Positions 1 to 8,912 of a stretch of DNA of 64,000 bases are shown here, in pieces. The translations under genes were made by a program, and so were the position numbers. The stretch is from Streptomyces sulphureus DSM 40104. GTDB lineage: Bacteria > Actinomycetota > Actinomycetes > Streptomycetales > Streptomycetaceae. Numbering within the stretch: position 1 is the first letter of the stretch; each line of letters starts with the position of its first letter. Location: the NCBI RefSeq assembly GCF_000381025.1, contig NZ_KB905820.1:62001-126000 (forward strand), given 5' to 3'. Below the pieces are notes generated by a model, which was given only the letters and a program-made list of their open reading frames with translations, had not been told where the DNA came from and did no database searches.

Positions 1-36
1 TCGCCGTGCGGGGCTGCTCAGTGCCCTGCCGTTGCG

Positions 37-699
37 TTAGCTGAACACGATCAGGGAGCCCTGGGCGAGGCTCCGCGTCGCCGCGGAGTGCAGGCCGAGC
101 CAGACATGGCGCTCCCGCGAGAAAGGACCCGAGTCGGTCGGAAAGGAGGTGGACGGCTCTTCGAGCTCGGTGGGGCGCTCGGGAGGCGCCGGTGGGCTCG
201 GCGGATTCGCCGGGTCGATACCGAGCACCGGGGCGACCTGCTCCAGTTCGCGGAGCAACCCGTGACTCGACGCGAGCGGCCCGCCGCCCTCCAACAACTC
301 GTCGTTGACGAGCGGGGCTTCGAAGTCGACGGGGACGTACGCGCCGGCGTGGTCGTAGTGCCAGACGAGGTGGGACTGCTGGGCCGTCGATTCGAACATC
401 TCCAGCAACTGCTCGTAGTCGCTGCCGAGTTCGTCGACGGGCGCGACCTCGAGACCGCACCTGTGGAGGAGGAAGGCCCTGCGGAGGAAGTGCAGCGCGT
501 CGTAGTCGAACCCGGCGATGGGGGCGACCTCACCGGACATCCCGGGCATGTAGGCGAAGACGGGGACCGGCGGGTGCCCGGCTTCCGTCAGCGCCTTGTC
601 GTAGGAGGCGATCTCCTCCGCGAAGGGGTTGTCAGGGCTGTGGCACAGCACGTCGACGAGGGGGACCAGCCAGAGGTCACAGGCCAAGAGTTGCTCCAA
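37..699 (-). CDS. Unknown conserved-type protein
   Basis: A 220-residue acidic soluble protein with no signal peptide or membrane segment. The first ~150 residues look folded; a Pro/Glu/Ser-rich linker (about 165-190) follows, then a short C-terminal piece ending in VFS. I do not recognise the family. It is read as a gene because this frame keeps strong G/C third-position bias and normal composition while the overlapping frames are Arg/Ser/Pro-rich shadows. The start is uncertain; the first ATG in frame is used. Nothing around it suggests a job: about 760 bases of apparently non-coding DNA lie upstream. Confidence 0.6.
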   Translation of the reverse strand: MEQLLACDLWLVPLVDVLCHSPDNPFAEEIASYDKALTEAGHPPVPVFAYMPGMSGEVAPIAGFDYDALHFLRRAFLLHRCGLEVAPVDELGSDYEQLLEMFESTAQQSHLVWHYDHAGAYVPVDFEAPLVNDELLEGGGPLASSHGLLRELEQVAPVLGIDPANPPSPPAPPERPTELEEPSTSFPTDSGPFSRERHVWLGLHSAATRSLAQGSLIVFS

Positions 700-1187
700 T
701 GCGCCGCGGTGCGGCCACAGTCACAGTCGGACGTCGGCGACCACAGCGTAGTGCCGCGGCGTACTCGACGGTACAAGCCGAGCGGCGAAGTCAGGCGGTT
801 GCCGGGAGGCGGAGGTGAGGGGGCGATCGGGCACAGGGGCCGTGGGCCGGAGCCTGGTCGGTTGAGTCGGTGTCGCCTCGATCGTGGGGCGGTCGTGTGG
901 AGAGGGCGGACAGCGAGCGGATTCGTCGGTGCGGCAAACCGGCGGGGAGAAGGGGCGTGCCGCCGGAGCTGGAGGCAGTTGACCCGTCAGTTCCATACGC
1001 CGGGCGGGCAGTTGAGCGGGAGCGAGCACCCGGGAAGGGTGACGATCGAGGAAGAGACCCGGAGAGCGGTCGGACGGGGCGGTCGGGCAGGCGATCGGTC
1101 GAGGACGGTCGTGAGGGCCCCCATCGCCCGGGATTGGTCGCGGAGTCTCGGAAGAGGTGCCCGGGAGAGGCTCCAAGGGATGCAGTC
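700..1187. other. Intergenic DNA, no gene seen
   Basis: Long open frames on both strands here are Arg/Pro-rich and match nothing I recognise. No tRNA or convincing terminator was found. Confidence 0.4.
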
Positions 1188-1400
1188 ATGAGAGGAGCAG
1201 TCGCGGACACAGTCGCCAGGGCAATCGTGCGGCAGGTACGCGCAAGGAGAGGAGTTGCACAGGAAGCACCTGCGCGCGACGTGTTCGCGCGGAAGATCAC
1301 CGCGAGGGAAGCGCTCGCAGGGGAAGCCGTCGTGAGGGAGGGAAGCGCGACAGGTCATGAGGGAGGCAATCGTGCGGCAAGCACTTGCGCCGGGCACCGT
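1188..1400. repeat. Degenerate 15-bp tandem periodicity
   Basis: On the + strand about 14 diverged 15-base units can be read, such as gaagcgctcgcaggg, gacgtgttcgcgcgg and aagatcaccgcgagg. The string caatcgtgcggca occurs twice. In one + frame this gives five-residue units ending in A-R or A-G; near 1350 the phase changes by one base, so the tract is not one open frame. It lies between the unknown gene and the GntR gene. It could be a decayed repeat-protein gene or a simple-sequence tract. Confidence 0.45.
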
Positions 1401-1461
1401 CTCGGGGCGGACGCGTAGGTCCTTCGGCTGCCGCGGCATCTCGTGCGCTGGTACGGGCAGG

Positions 1462-2658
1462 TCAGTCGCCGGGGTCGGGGGCAAGCGTCAGTGCGTGGGT
1501 GTTGTAGTCGCCGATGATGTGCCGGGAACCGTCGGCGTCGGCGCATTCGACCGCCTCGACGAGTGCGCAGTGGTCCGCCCAGAGCTTCCCCGCGAGCGGC
1601 TCCTGGTGGCGCAGGCGGGGTACGACGTAGGCCCAGCACTGCACCCGGAGGCGGTCGAGGAACTCGCATACGTAGGAGTTGGTGAGTACGCCGCCCAACT
1701 CCCGCCAGAAACGGAGGTCGTAGGCGATGAGCACGTCGAGGTCGCCCGCCCGGGCGGCACGTCCTGCCGCCTCGGCACGGCGCCTGATGGAGGTGAGGGT
1801 CTGCCGGCCGACGTGCCGGGTGATCAGTCCACCTTGCTCGGCGCCGGTCGAGCCGCCCGTCGAGGCGGGGCGGCTGCTGTCGTCGGGGGCGGCTCCGGCG
1901 CCGGGGCGCCGGAGGGTGCCTCGCACGCCGGAGGAGGTGTCCGGGTTCGCGGCCGGTCGGGCGTTGCTGCTGTTCTCGGAGAGGTCGCCAAGTGCTGTGG
2001 ATACAGCGGACGTTGCCGGGTCGGTCTCCATCGAGTATCCGGTTGCGGGGTCGGTCGGGGGGCGCACCTCGGCTGCGGGCGTCCCGGAGTCGGTCCCGTC
2101 GTCCGCCGTTGTGTTGCCGGCGCCCCGGGTGCCCGTGGGCTCGGACGGGTGGGGCTGCGAGTCCGCGGCGGCGTACGTGTACGCGGGAGAGAAGCGGTCC
2201 GAATCCGATATGGAGTCGCGGAGTTGGAGGGGTGCGTCGTCGGACGTGAGGCCCGGGGAGCGCGCGGTGCCCGTTGCCCCGGCCGCCGGGGTGCGTGCGG
2301 AGTCCGGGACGGTCGGCGTGGAGGCCGCGGGTCCGGTGCGTGGCTCTGTCGGTGCGGTGGCGGCAGTCCAGGGGAAGCGTTGGAGTACGCCTTCGACGAC
2401 GAGGGTGCGGGCCTCGCACATCGCCAAGTAGTCGTCGCGGCCGAACTCGTGCACGCGGTAGCCGCGGTGCTGCTCGACGTCGAGGAGGCCCTGTCCCGCG
2501 AGGTCGACGAGCGCTTCGCGGACGGGCGTGGCGGAGACGCCGTACTGCTCGGCGATCTCCTTGACCGTGAACTCGGCGCCGGGGGCGAGGCGTCCGGCGA
2601 GGATCTCGTCGCGCAGCGCGGTGGTGATCTGCGCGCGCAGGGTGCTGCGACGGATCAC
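1462..2658 (-). CDS. GntR (FadR-type) regulator with long disordered insertion
   Basis: DNA-binding regulator, 398 residues from a GTG start. GAGGAG lies 11 bases upstream and the start sits just before the HTH, so longer in-frame starts are rejected. Residues 1-72 are a clear GntR winged helix (VKEIAEQYGVSATPVREAL, then the wing HRGYRV). An FCD-like ligand domain begins at about 75 and resumes at about 288 (helices around LIAYDLRFWRELG and DHCALVEAV, ending with an H..GDY.TH helix). Between them, residues ~97-285 are Pro/Thr/Ser/Ala/Asp-rich and probably disordered; GntR/FCD proteins are usually 210-250 residues. The insertion keeps frame and coding bias. A 14-bp palindrome at 2741-2754 may be its operator. 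Ligand unknown. Confidence 0.8.
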   Translation of the reverse strand: MIRRSTLRAQITTALRDEILAGRLAPGAEFTVKEIAEQYGVSATPVREALVDLAGQGLLDVEQHRGYRVHEFGRDDYLAMCEARTLVVEGVLQRFPWTAATAPTEPRTGPAASTPTVPDSARTPAAGATGTARSPGLTSDDAPLQLRDSISDSDRFSPAYTYAAADSQPHPSEPTGTRGAGNTTADDGTDSGTPAAEVRPPTDPATGYSMETDPATSAVSTALGDLSENSSNARPAANPDTSSGVRGTLRRPGAGAAPDDSSRPASTGGSTGAEQGGLITRHVGRQTLTSIRRRAEAAGRAARAGDLDVLIAYDLRFWRELGGVLTNSYVCEFLDRLRVQCWAYVVPRLRHQEPLAGKLWADHCALVEAVECADADGSRHIIGDYNTHALTLAPDPGD

Positions 2659-2740
2659 CTGGACGGCATCTCCTCGGTTCCTCGGCCACGCGGCGGGAGC
2701 AGCGACGCCCTCGCGCACGAAGGCACGTGCGGCCGGAACT

Positions 2741-2754
2741 CTACTGGCGAGTAG
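2741..2754. promoter_or_regulatory. Palindrome CTACT-N4-AGTAG upstream of GntR gene
   Basis: CTACTGGCGAGTAG is a perfect 5+4+5 inverted repeat 83 bases before the GntR start. Its size and spacing suit a dimeric regulator. A site of the same form (TTACT-N4-AGTAA) lies upstream of the EtfD-like gene at 31774. Operator function is inferred. Confidence 0.4.
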
Positions 2755-3853
2755 GCAACGCGGAGGGCAATCCGGACGGACCATTGGGGGGTGGTCACGT
2801 GTGCTCCCTCGGTTCTGGCTGCGCTCGTGTGCGTGCGGTGCGCCCCACGGCGGCGGTGGTCGCCCCCAGCCTAAAGCCTGCCGGGCGCAGTGGATCAGGT
2901 GCAGAACAGGCCGAAGGCACAGCCCAGGACGCCCGACCGGACCGTCGAGCCGCCCGCGACCCCGCGCGCGCATCCGCGGGTTGCCGCAGAAAGAACCGGG
3001 ACGTCGACACGACGCTCGTCGTGCGGAGTCGGTGATATGCACCACAGGACCTGCACGGAGGCCGGACGTTCACCTGGACGTCACCGCAAGCAGGCCGGCG
3101 TCGGGGCGTGGTTCCGGCGAACGGCAGGGCCCTCGAGGGACATCGGGGCTGGTCCGCAGCCCGCGTCCGCCCGAAGCGTCGAGGACAGGGCGACGCTCGA
3201 CCCTTGGCGTAGAGAGGCGACGCCCGCAGTGCCGCATGCCGGGCCGCCCGACGCACCGGCACGGGAGTCCGCACCCAGTGCGGCCCTCTGCCGGCTTTGG
3301 ACACGGTGGCGCCCGACAACTACCGATCGCCTCACGGCACCGAGCCTTCACCCACCTTCCCCACATCTCCCCAGCACTTTCACCATTCGTCCTGTGACCC
3401 CCGCAACGACCGGAGCACACCAACTCGTCCCCACTCCCGAGCCGACCGAATAAAACGCCCCGGAAACCTCTCCCCACCCACCGATCACCGCCGACGCCCC
3501 GCCCCCAACTCCCCTCCGTCAACCGCAGTTTTCCCCTCGCGCCCCCGAGCACACGACCGCCCGCGCCGACCTTGTACGGGGCCCGAGGAGAGCCGCACCC
3601 GTACGTCGCGTCGGCGGCCTCCGATACGGTCTTAGGACCCAACAACGCCGTGGGCAGGGCCACTACGCTCCCGGAAGGGCCGACCGTTCCGGGAACCGCG
3701 GACACCTCTCGGCCACCCGGCCGAGGACGCGGAGACCGGGCGCTCCGACCGGCGGTGCCGAGTGCACCACCGGTGCGAGAGGACGGGACACCACCGTTCC
3801 GGAAGGGGTGACCGGGCGAAGGGCAGGACTGACCGACGGGGGACGGAAGGCAG
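2755..3853. other. Intergenic DNA before the kinase gene
   Basis: About 1.1 kb without a convincing gene. The stretch 3340-3560 is pyrimidine-rich on the + strand. It must hold the kinase promoter, but no clear -35/-10 pair could be picked. Confidence 0.4.
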
Positions 3854-5920
3854 ATGGCAGAGCTGGCGGCCGACGACCCGCGCTTCGTCGGCGGGTACCG
3901 CCTGTTGAGCAGGCTCGGTGTGGGCGGCATGGGCCGCGTCTACCTCGCTCGTTCCGGCGGGGGCAGAACGGTCGCGGTCAAACTCGTGAAGAAGGAGCTC
4001 GCCGCCGAGCAGGAGTTCAGGGTCCGCTTCCGCCAGGAAGTGGAGGCGGCCGGGCGCGTCGGGGGCACCTGGACGGCCCCCGTCCTCGACGCCGACACCG
4101 AGGCGTCCACCCCCTGGGTGGCCACCGGTTACATCGCGGGCCCCTCGCTGGAGCACGTCGTCTCCGGCTCGAGGGACGGCGGCACCGGGTACGGACCGCT
4201 CCCCGCCGAGTCGGTGCGGATGCTGGCGTACGGCCTCTCCTCGGCGCTCGCCGACATCCACCGCGCCGGCCTCGTCCACCGCGACCTCAAGCCCTCCAAC
4301 GTCCTGCTGACGATCGACGGCCCGCGCGTCATCGACTTCGGTATCGCCCGCGCCCTGGAGTCGGTCTCCGAGGCGACGCTCACACGTACGGGCATGGTCG
4401 TCGGTTCACCGGCGTACATGTCGCCGGAGCAGCTCCGGGGCGAGGGCCTCAGCGCGGCCGCCGACGTCTTCAGCATGGGTTCGGTGCTGGCCTACGCGGC
4501 GACGGGACGGCCTCCGTTCGGCAACGGCGCGGGAACGGGCGGCGTGCACGCCGTGATGTTCCGCGTCGCGGCCGAGGAGCCCGATCTCGACGGCGTCGAG
4601 GAGCCGTTGCGGGGCCTGATCGCCAACTGCCTCGCCAAGGAACCGGCGCTGCGCCCGGGCCCCGCCGAGACGCGGGAGCAGGTGGAGCCCCTCGGCGAGG
4701 GCACGGCGCCGCCGCTGTGGCTGCCCGCCGGGCTCCTCGCCGACCTGGGCCGCCAGGCCGTCCGCCTGCTCGACACCGACACCCCTCCCGACGGTTCGCG
4801 CGCCTCCGCCTGGCCGGAGACCGGCGTCGCCCCGTCGTCGGGCGCGACGGAGCACAAGGGGGCGCGCGAGGAGCCCGCAGGCCGGGAGCTCTCGGTGCGC
4901 CCGGCCGAGTCCGCACCGCAGGAGACGCCGGAACCGCTGACGGTCCAACTCCCGTCCGGCACCGGCGAGCAGCCGGCAGACGAGCCGCGCGGCGAACGGA
5001 CCGCGGACGGCGCTCCGGAGCCCGGCGACGGGGCCGCACCGCAAGCGGCGCCGTCGGCGCCGACCGATATGCCGGCCCGCCGCAAAGGGCTGCGCGCAAG
5101 GCTCGGACGCCACCGCGCTCTCGCTTCCCTCGCCGGTGTCGCGGTCGTCGGCGTCGCGCTCTATGCGGGCTTCGGCGCGACCGGCTCCCCGCACGTGCCG
5201 TTCACGGGCGTCGGCGAGTCGGCCGACCACAGCGCCGACGCGGAGTCCGAGGCGTCGGACGTGCCGAGCGAGTACCTCGGCACGTGGACGGGTCCGATCG
5301 AGGTAGGCGGCGGACGGACCGGCGGCTACCGGAAGTTCGTGATCACGAAGGGGAACGTGGGCGACGTCGTCGTGGACAGCGTCACGCTCGGCGAGAAGTA
5401 CAGTTGCTGGAGCGACGGCCGCCTGATCCAGGCGAGCAGCTCGGGCGGCCTCCGTCTCGACACCAAGGTCGTGCGCAGCCTCCCCGAGGGGCTCTGCACC
5501 GCGCTCGGGGAGCACACCCTGCGTCTGGACAAGGACAGCAACCTCCACTGGCGTGCCGCGAGTCGGAGCTCCGTGCTGAAGCGTCTCCCCCACCCGGATC
5601 GGATCGGCGCCGACTTCCTCGGCACGTGGCAGCGCCCGCTGCCGGGCGGGGGCGTGCAGCGCCTCACGGTCCGCGAGTCCTCCACCGAGGACGGCGGCGT
5701 GGGGTTGGTCTCGGACGGTGCCGGGCAGCACTGCGTGGCCAAGGCGCAGGTCTTCTCACCGGACGGGAACGGCGAGCCCCTGCGCCTCGCCCCGCCGGCT
5801 GTCGACTCGGAAGCCTCCGACGACGACTGCCGCCCCGGCACCAGTTCCGCACTGACCGTGGAGGACGGACAGCTGACCCGCTCCTTCCCCGACGGCACGA
5901 CGCGCACCTACACACGCTGA
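3854..5920 (+). CDS. Membrane Ser/Thr protein kinase (PASTA-less)
   Basis: Hanks-type eukaryotic-like kinase, 688 residues. The catalytic domain (about 10-280) has the glycine loop GVGGMGRVY, lysine in VAVK (K43), catalytic loop HRDLKPSN (about 142-149) and DFGIAR (about 161). A Pro/Glu-rich juxtamembrane linker (about 310-415) precedes one transmembrane segment near 425-445. The outside part holds two similar modules opening YLGTWTGP and FLGTWQRP, probably a duplicated sensor domain rather than PASTA repeats. Start ATG with GGAAGG six bases upstream. Expected to autophosphorylate and signal from the cell surface; ligand and substrates unknown. It stands alone between the GntR gene and a GNAT gene. 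Confidence 0.9.
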   Translation: MAELAADDPRFVGGYRLLSRLGVGGMGRVYLARSGGGRTVAVKLVKKELAAEQEFRVRFRQEVEAAGRVGGTWTAPVLDADTEASTPWVATGYIAGPSLEHVVSGSRDGGTGYGPLPAESVRMLAYGLSSALADIHRAGLVHRDLKPSNVLLTIDGPRVIDFGIARALESVSEATLTRTGMVVGSPAYMSPEQLRGEGLSAAADVFSMGSVLAYAATGRPPFGNGAGTGGVHAVMFRVAAEEPDLDGVEEPLRGLIANCLAKEPALRPGPAETREQVEPLGEGTAPPLWLPAGLLADLGRQAVRLLDTDTPPDGSRASAWPETGVAPSSGATEHKGAREEPAGRELSVRPAESAPQETPEPLTVQLPSGTGEQPADEPRGERTADGAPEPGDGAAPQAAPSAPTDMPARRKGLRARLGRHRALASLAGVAVVGVALYAGFGATGSPHVPFTGVGESADHSADAESEASDVPSEYLGTWTGPIEVGGGRTGGYRKFVITKGNVGDVVVDSVTLGEKYSCWSDGRLIQASSSGGLRLDTKVVRSLPEGLCTALGEHTLRLDKDSNLHWRAASRSSVLKRLPHPDRIGADFLGTWQRPLPGGGVQRLTVRESSTEDGGVGLVSDGAGQHCVAKAQVFSPDGNGEPLRLAPPAVDSEASDDDCRPGTSSALTVEDGQLTRSFPDGTTRTYTR

Positions 5921-6041
5921 GCACCGGCCCGAGCCCCGCCGTTGCAGTCCGGGCCGCCCCGGCCGACGGCCCACCGGCCGCCCGCCCCGGCACGCGACAA
6001 AACCGCTGGCGCCCGGGGCCGCCCCGCGGCACCATCGCCGC

Positions 6042-6608
6042 ATGCCCGCCTTCCTGGAGAGTGAACGCCTCGTCCTGCGACCCGTCGCCGCGTCGGACCT
6101 CGACGACCTCGTCGCGCTCGACGCCGACCCCGAGGTGATGCGCTACCTCAACGGCGGACGCCCCACCACTCGCGAGTCGGTACGCCGCAGGGTGCTGCCC
6201 CGCCTCCTCCGCGAGTACCCGTGCCTGGGTACGCGCGGATTCTGGGCGGCGGAACCGCGCGGCGGCGGCGCCTTCCTCGGCTGGTTCGAGCTGCGTCCCC
6301 TCGACGACGACTCGCCCGCCGAGGCGGAACTCGGCTACCGACTCAACCGGGCTTCCTGGAACCGGGGTTACGCCACCGAGGGGGCGCGCGCACTGCTCCG
6401 CAAGGCGTTCACGGAACTGGGCGTCGAGCGGGTGACCGCGAACACCATGGCCGTCAACGCACGCTCCCGCCGAGTCCTGGAAAAGGCGGGACTCCTTTTC
6501 GTGCGTTCCTTCACCGAGGAGTGGCCGGACCGGATCGACGGATCGGAGCACGGTGAAGTCGAGTACGCGCTCTCGCGGGACGAGTGGCTCCGGCGGTACG
6601 GGGATTGA
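6042..6608 (+). CDS. GNAT N-acetyltransferase (RimJ/RimL type)
   Basis: 188 residues, single-domain acetyl-CoA-dependent N-acetyltransferase. The opening ESERLVLRPVAASDLDDL and the later ELGYRLNRASWNRGYATEGARALL are the typical RimJ/L signatures; the latter is the acetyl-CoA pyrophosphate loop. The C-terminal strand has NARSRRVLEKAGL. Substrate unknown: such enzymes acetylate ribosomal proteins, drugs or metabolites. It lies 121 bases after the kinase on the same strand and may be read from its own promoter. Confidence 0.85.
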   Translation: MPAFLESERLVLRPVAASDLDDLVALDADPEVMRYLNGGRPTTRESVRRRVLPRLLREYPCLGTRGFWAAEPRGGGAFLGWFELRPLDDDSPAEAELGYRLNRASWNRGYATEGARALLRKAFTELGVERVTANTMAVNARSRRVLEKAGLLFVRSFTEEWPDRIDGSEHGEVEYALSRDEWLRRYGD

Positions 6609-7500
6609 GGGTGCGGTGTGTCAACGGGGGTGGCATGCGGGGACGTTGTGCTGCCGTCGAGCCCGCTGCCGGGAGTGCCGTCGGGGGTGCGGCGCCCCGA
6701 TCCGGACGGCTGCGCGCCTGGCGTCCGAGCCGTCCGAGTGCTCGCAGGCCCCAAGCAGCGGGTCAGGCTCGGCTCGTCGGCAGTTTCGGTGCTCGGCCCT
6801 GTCGGGCGGCAGGTCGAATCCCCTGAGCGGGTTGCCACTTGGGCACCTCCCGCCGTCCGCCACTGCTGCGCATCCGGCCATCGACCACAGGTCGCACGCG
6901 CAGACGCGCACGCAAGCGACCCCGCCGCCACCCGGCCGCTCCTCACCCAGAACGCAGCGGCACCCCTCAAGACGTCCGGAACCGACCCGCAACCACGCCC
7001 GGTCCACACATCACGTCAACCCGCCCGCGTCACCCATCAGTTGCTTCCTTCAGCCCGACCGCCGACGTCACGCGCCAGGACGCACGCCCTCACCCCGGCC
7101 AGCGCCCGCAGCGTCGAGCCGATCGGCGGTACCGGCCGGAGGCCGGATGCCGGGCGATCCGCCGATGACGGGCCGCCCTCACCGAGCGGCGTGCACGTCG
7201 AGCGCAGCCCGTCGGGGCCGCCTGCTCGGCGGAAGAGTCGCCGCACCGGTCCCGGAAGACCATGCCCGGGGACGAGACGTCACCGACCGTGGCCGGCCCG
7301 CCGGCCCCGCAGCCCACGCAGTCCCAGCCACGGGCCGACGCCCCACCTCCCGGCGACGCGCACGGCTTCGCCCCTCGCCCGAACCGCTCGGCCTTCGGGG
7401 GCTCCCCGAACGGACAGGCATCCAGCAGTCGACCCTGCGCCCGTACTCGAGGAAACCCCCCGGACCGGCAACCGAGGCCGCACCACGGCGCACGCCCCGT
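6609..7500. other. Intergenic DNA, no gene seen
   Basis: About 890 bases without a supportable gene. Overlapping open frames here are Arg/Pro/Ser-rich and lack start signals. A T-loop-like string near 6810 is not a tRNA. Confidence 0.4.
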
Positions 7501-8502
7501 TCAGCTTCGCGGCAGCACGAGCCCCCACGCCGCCGGCAGCACCCGCCAGGCGCGGAACCGCACCGGCCCGTCGACGGTGGCGCCGGTGCGGTACCGGAAC
7601 CCCTCGCCCGCCACCTCGACCGCCAAGCGCCGGGCCCGTACGCGCAGTTCGCCTCTGCCGTCGGCAGCGGTCGCCCACTCGTCGCCGACCGCAGGAGCCG
7701 CAGGACCGCGGCGGGGCGCAGCACGCACGGTGACGTCCGCGTACCCTTCTGCGCCCGTCACCATCGCGACCTCGGCCGCGGGGGCACCCGGCGGTACCAC
7801 CGGCTCGCCGTCGGCCTCCACCCGCAGCCGCGGAGCGGGCGCGGTGGCGCGTCGCCGTACGAGGGAGCGGCAGGCGCGCAGCAACGCGGCCCCGGGAGGC
7901 GCGGGCGCCGGCGGGCAAGGCGGCTCGGGGATGCGGAGCGCGCCGGCCGCGACACCTCCCGCATCGTCGGCGAGGAGGTCCAACCGCCGCTCGGCGCCGC
8001 GGAGTACGGCGCGCGCCGCCGTGACGGCGTCGAGCGGCACCCCGAGCCCGCCGGCGACGGTGAGCCGCGTCGGCTGTCCGACGGGCACGAACGCGAGCGG
8101 TACGTCGAGCTCGCCGCCGGCGTGCAGCGCGCCGAGCGTGCGCTGGAGGGCGGCGTCGTCTCCGACCAGCACCGGGCGGCGGCGGCCGTGGCGGAGAAGG
8201 GCGGCGGCCGTCTCCTCAGGTTCTTCGGGCAGGCAGAGCTTCACGCCCGGTGCGCCGGCGCGCAGTACGTCGCGCGCGATGCGTACGGACTCGATGTCCA
8301 CCCGGCGCGCGAGCGGGTCCACCACGACGAGGAGCGGCTCCCCGGCGTCCGGCGGATGTGGCGGGCGCTGCTGCGGCACCCTGGGCGGTTCGTACTCGCC
8401 CCCGTTCGGTACGGCCGAGCCGGCCGGCGCGCACCGGTCGCCGACGGGTCCGCCGGTTGCGACGGGATCATGGGGTGGCCTCGCGGGATCTGGAGCCGAC
8501 AC
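7501..8502 (-). CDS. Diacylglycerol-kinase-like protein, catalytic motifs degenerate
   Basis: 333 residues. After a disordered Pro-rich N-terminus (1-55) the protein follows the DAGK/NAD-kinase-like fold: PLLVVVDPLARR, then VLVGDDAALQRTL where family members carry the GGDGT nucleotide loop, then FVPVGQPTRLTVAGGLG where they carry P.GTGNDFAR. The C-terminal half is the usual beta-rich domain (ADVTVRAAP, GRGELRVRARRLAVEV). Both glycine-rich loops are altered, so it may bind lipid without being a kinase. It is divergent from purA, an arrangement I recall as common in Streptomyces. Confidence 0.65.
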   Translation of the reverse strand: MSAPDPARPPHDPVATGGPVGDRCAPAGSAVPNGGEYEPPRVPQQRPPHPPDAGEPLLVVVDPLARRVDIESVRIARDVLRAGAPGVKLCLPEEPEETAAALLRHGRRRPVLVGDDAALQRTLGALHAGGELDVPLAFVPVGQPTRLTVAGGLGVPLDAVTAARAVLRGAERRLDLLADDAGGVAAGALRIPEPPCPPAPAPPGAALLRACRSLVRRRATAPAPRLRVEADGEPVVPPGAPAAEVAMVTGAEGYADVTVRAAPRRGPAAPAVGDEWATAADGRGELRVRARRLAVEVAGEGFRYRTGATVDGPVRFRAWRVLPAAWGLVLPRS

Positions 8503-8794
8503 CTCGGTCCTTCCTCGGATTCGTCAGGCCGTCTCAGTGGACAGTCTCCACCGGCGCCGCGCACGCAGGCGTACGCCCCCGGCCGCCGGCACGCGGCGCA
8601 GCCCCGACCGGGACGACGGCCCGTGGTCCGCGCCGGGAGAGGTCGGCGGCCGCGCGCCTGACGGCGCCCCGGCGGAGGGCAGTCGGGGGGTCGCACCCGC
8701 CGCCGGCACGGGGGTTCGCCCAGCGTGCGTCGGTGCGGACGCGAGACGCCCGTTCGTCGCCCGGCAGAGATGTTCGGTAATCTCTCGGTGCAAG

Positions 8795-8822
8795 AGCCCC
8801 TGTCGCTGTTGCGTCAGGGGCT
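8795..8822. terminator. Hairpin in the purA upstream region
   Basis: AGCCCCTG and CAGGGGCT (8-bp arms, 12-base loop) lie 90 bases before purA, with no T-run after. It could be a leader hairpin acting on purA or the terminator of a short upstream transcript. Confidence 0.45.
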
Positions 8823-8912
8823 TCGACTATCTGGGGCACCGGACCACGTCTCTCGCGTAGGCAGCAGCGCCGCGCACGTGGGACATGCCCCGCCCGGAAG
8901 GGGTGTACGCCT

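Noticed and set aside
88..1191. Long + strand frame opposite the first gene
   Set aside because: Antisense shadow; Arg/Gly/Val-rich composition and no ribosome site.
3070..3930. Long - strand frame upstream of the kinase gene
   Set aside because: Arg/Gly/Pro-rich, runs into the kinase gene, no recognisable family.
6790..6835. T-loop-like string GGTCGAATCCCC suggesting a tRNA
   Set aside because: Lacks the TTC of the T loop and no acceptor or anticodon stem can be formed around it.
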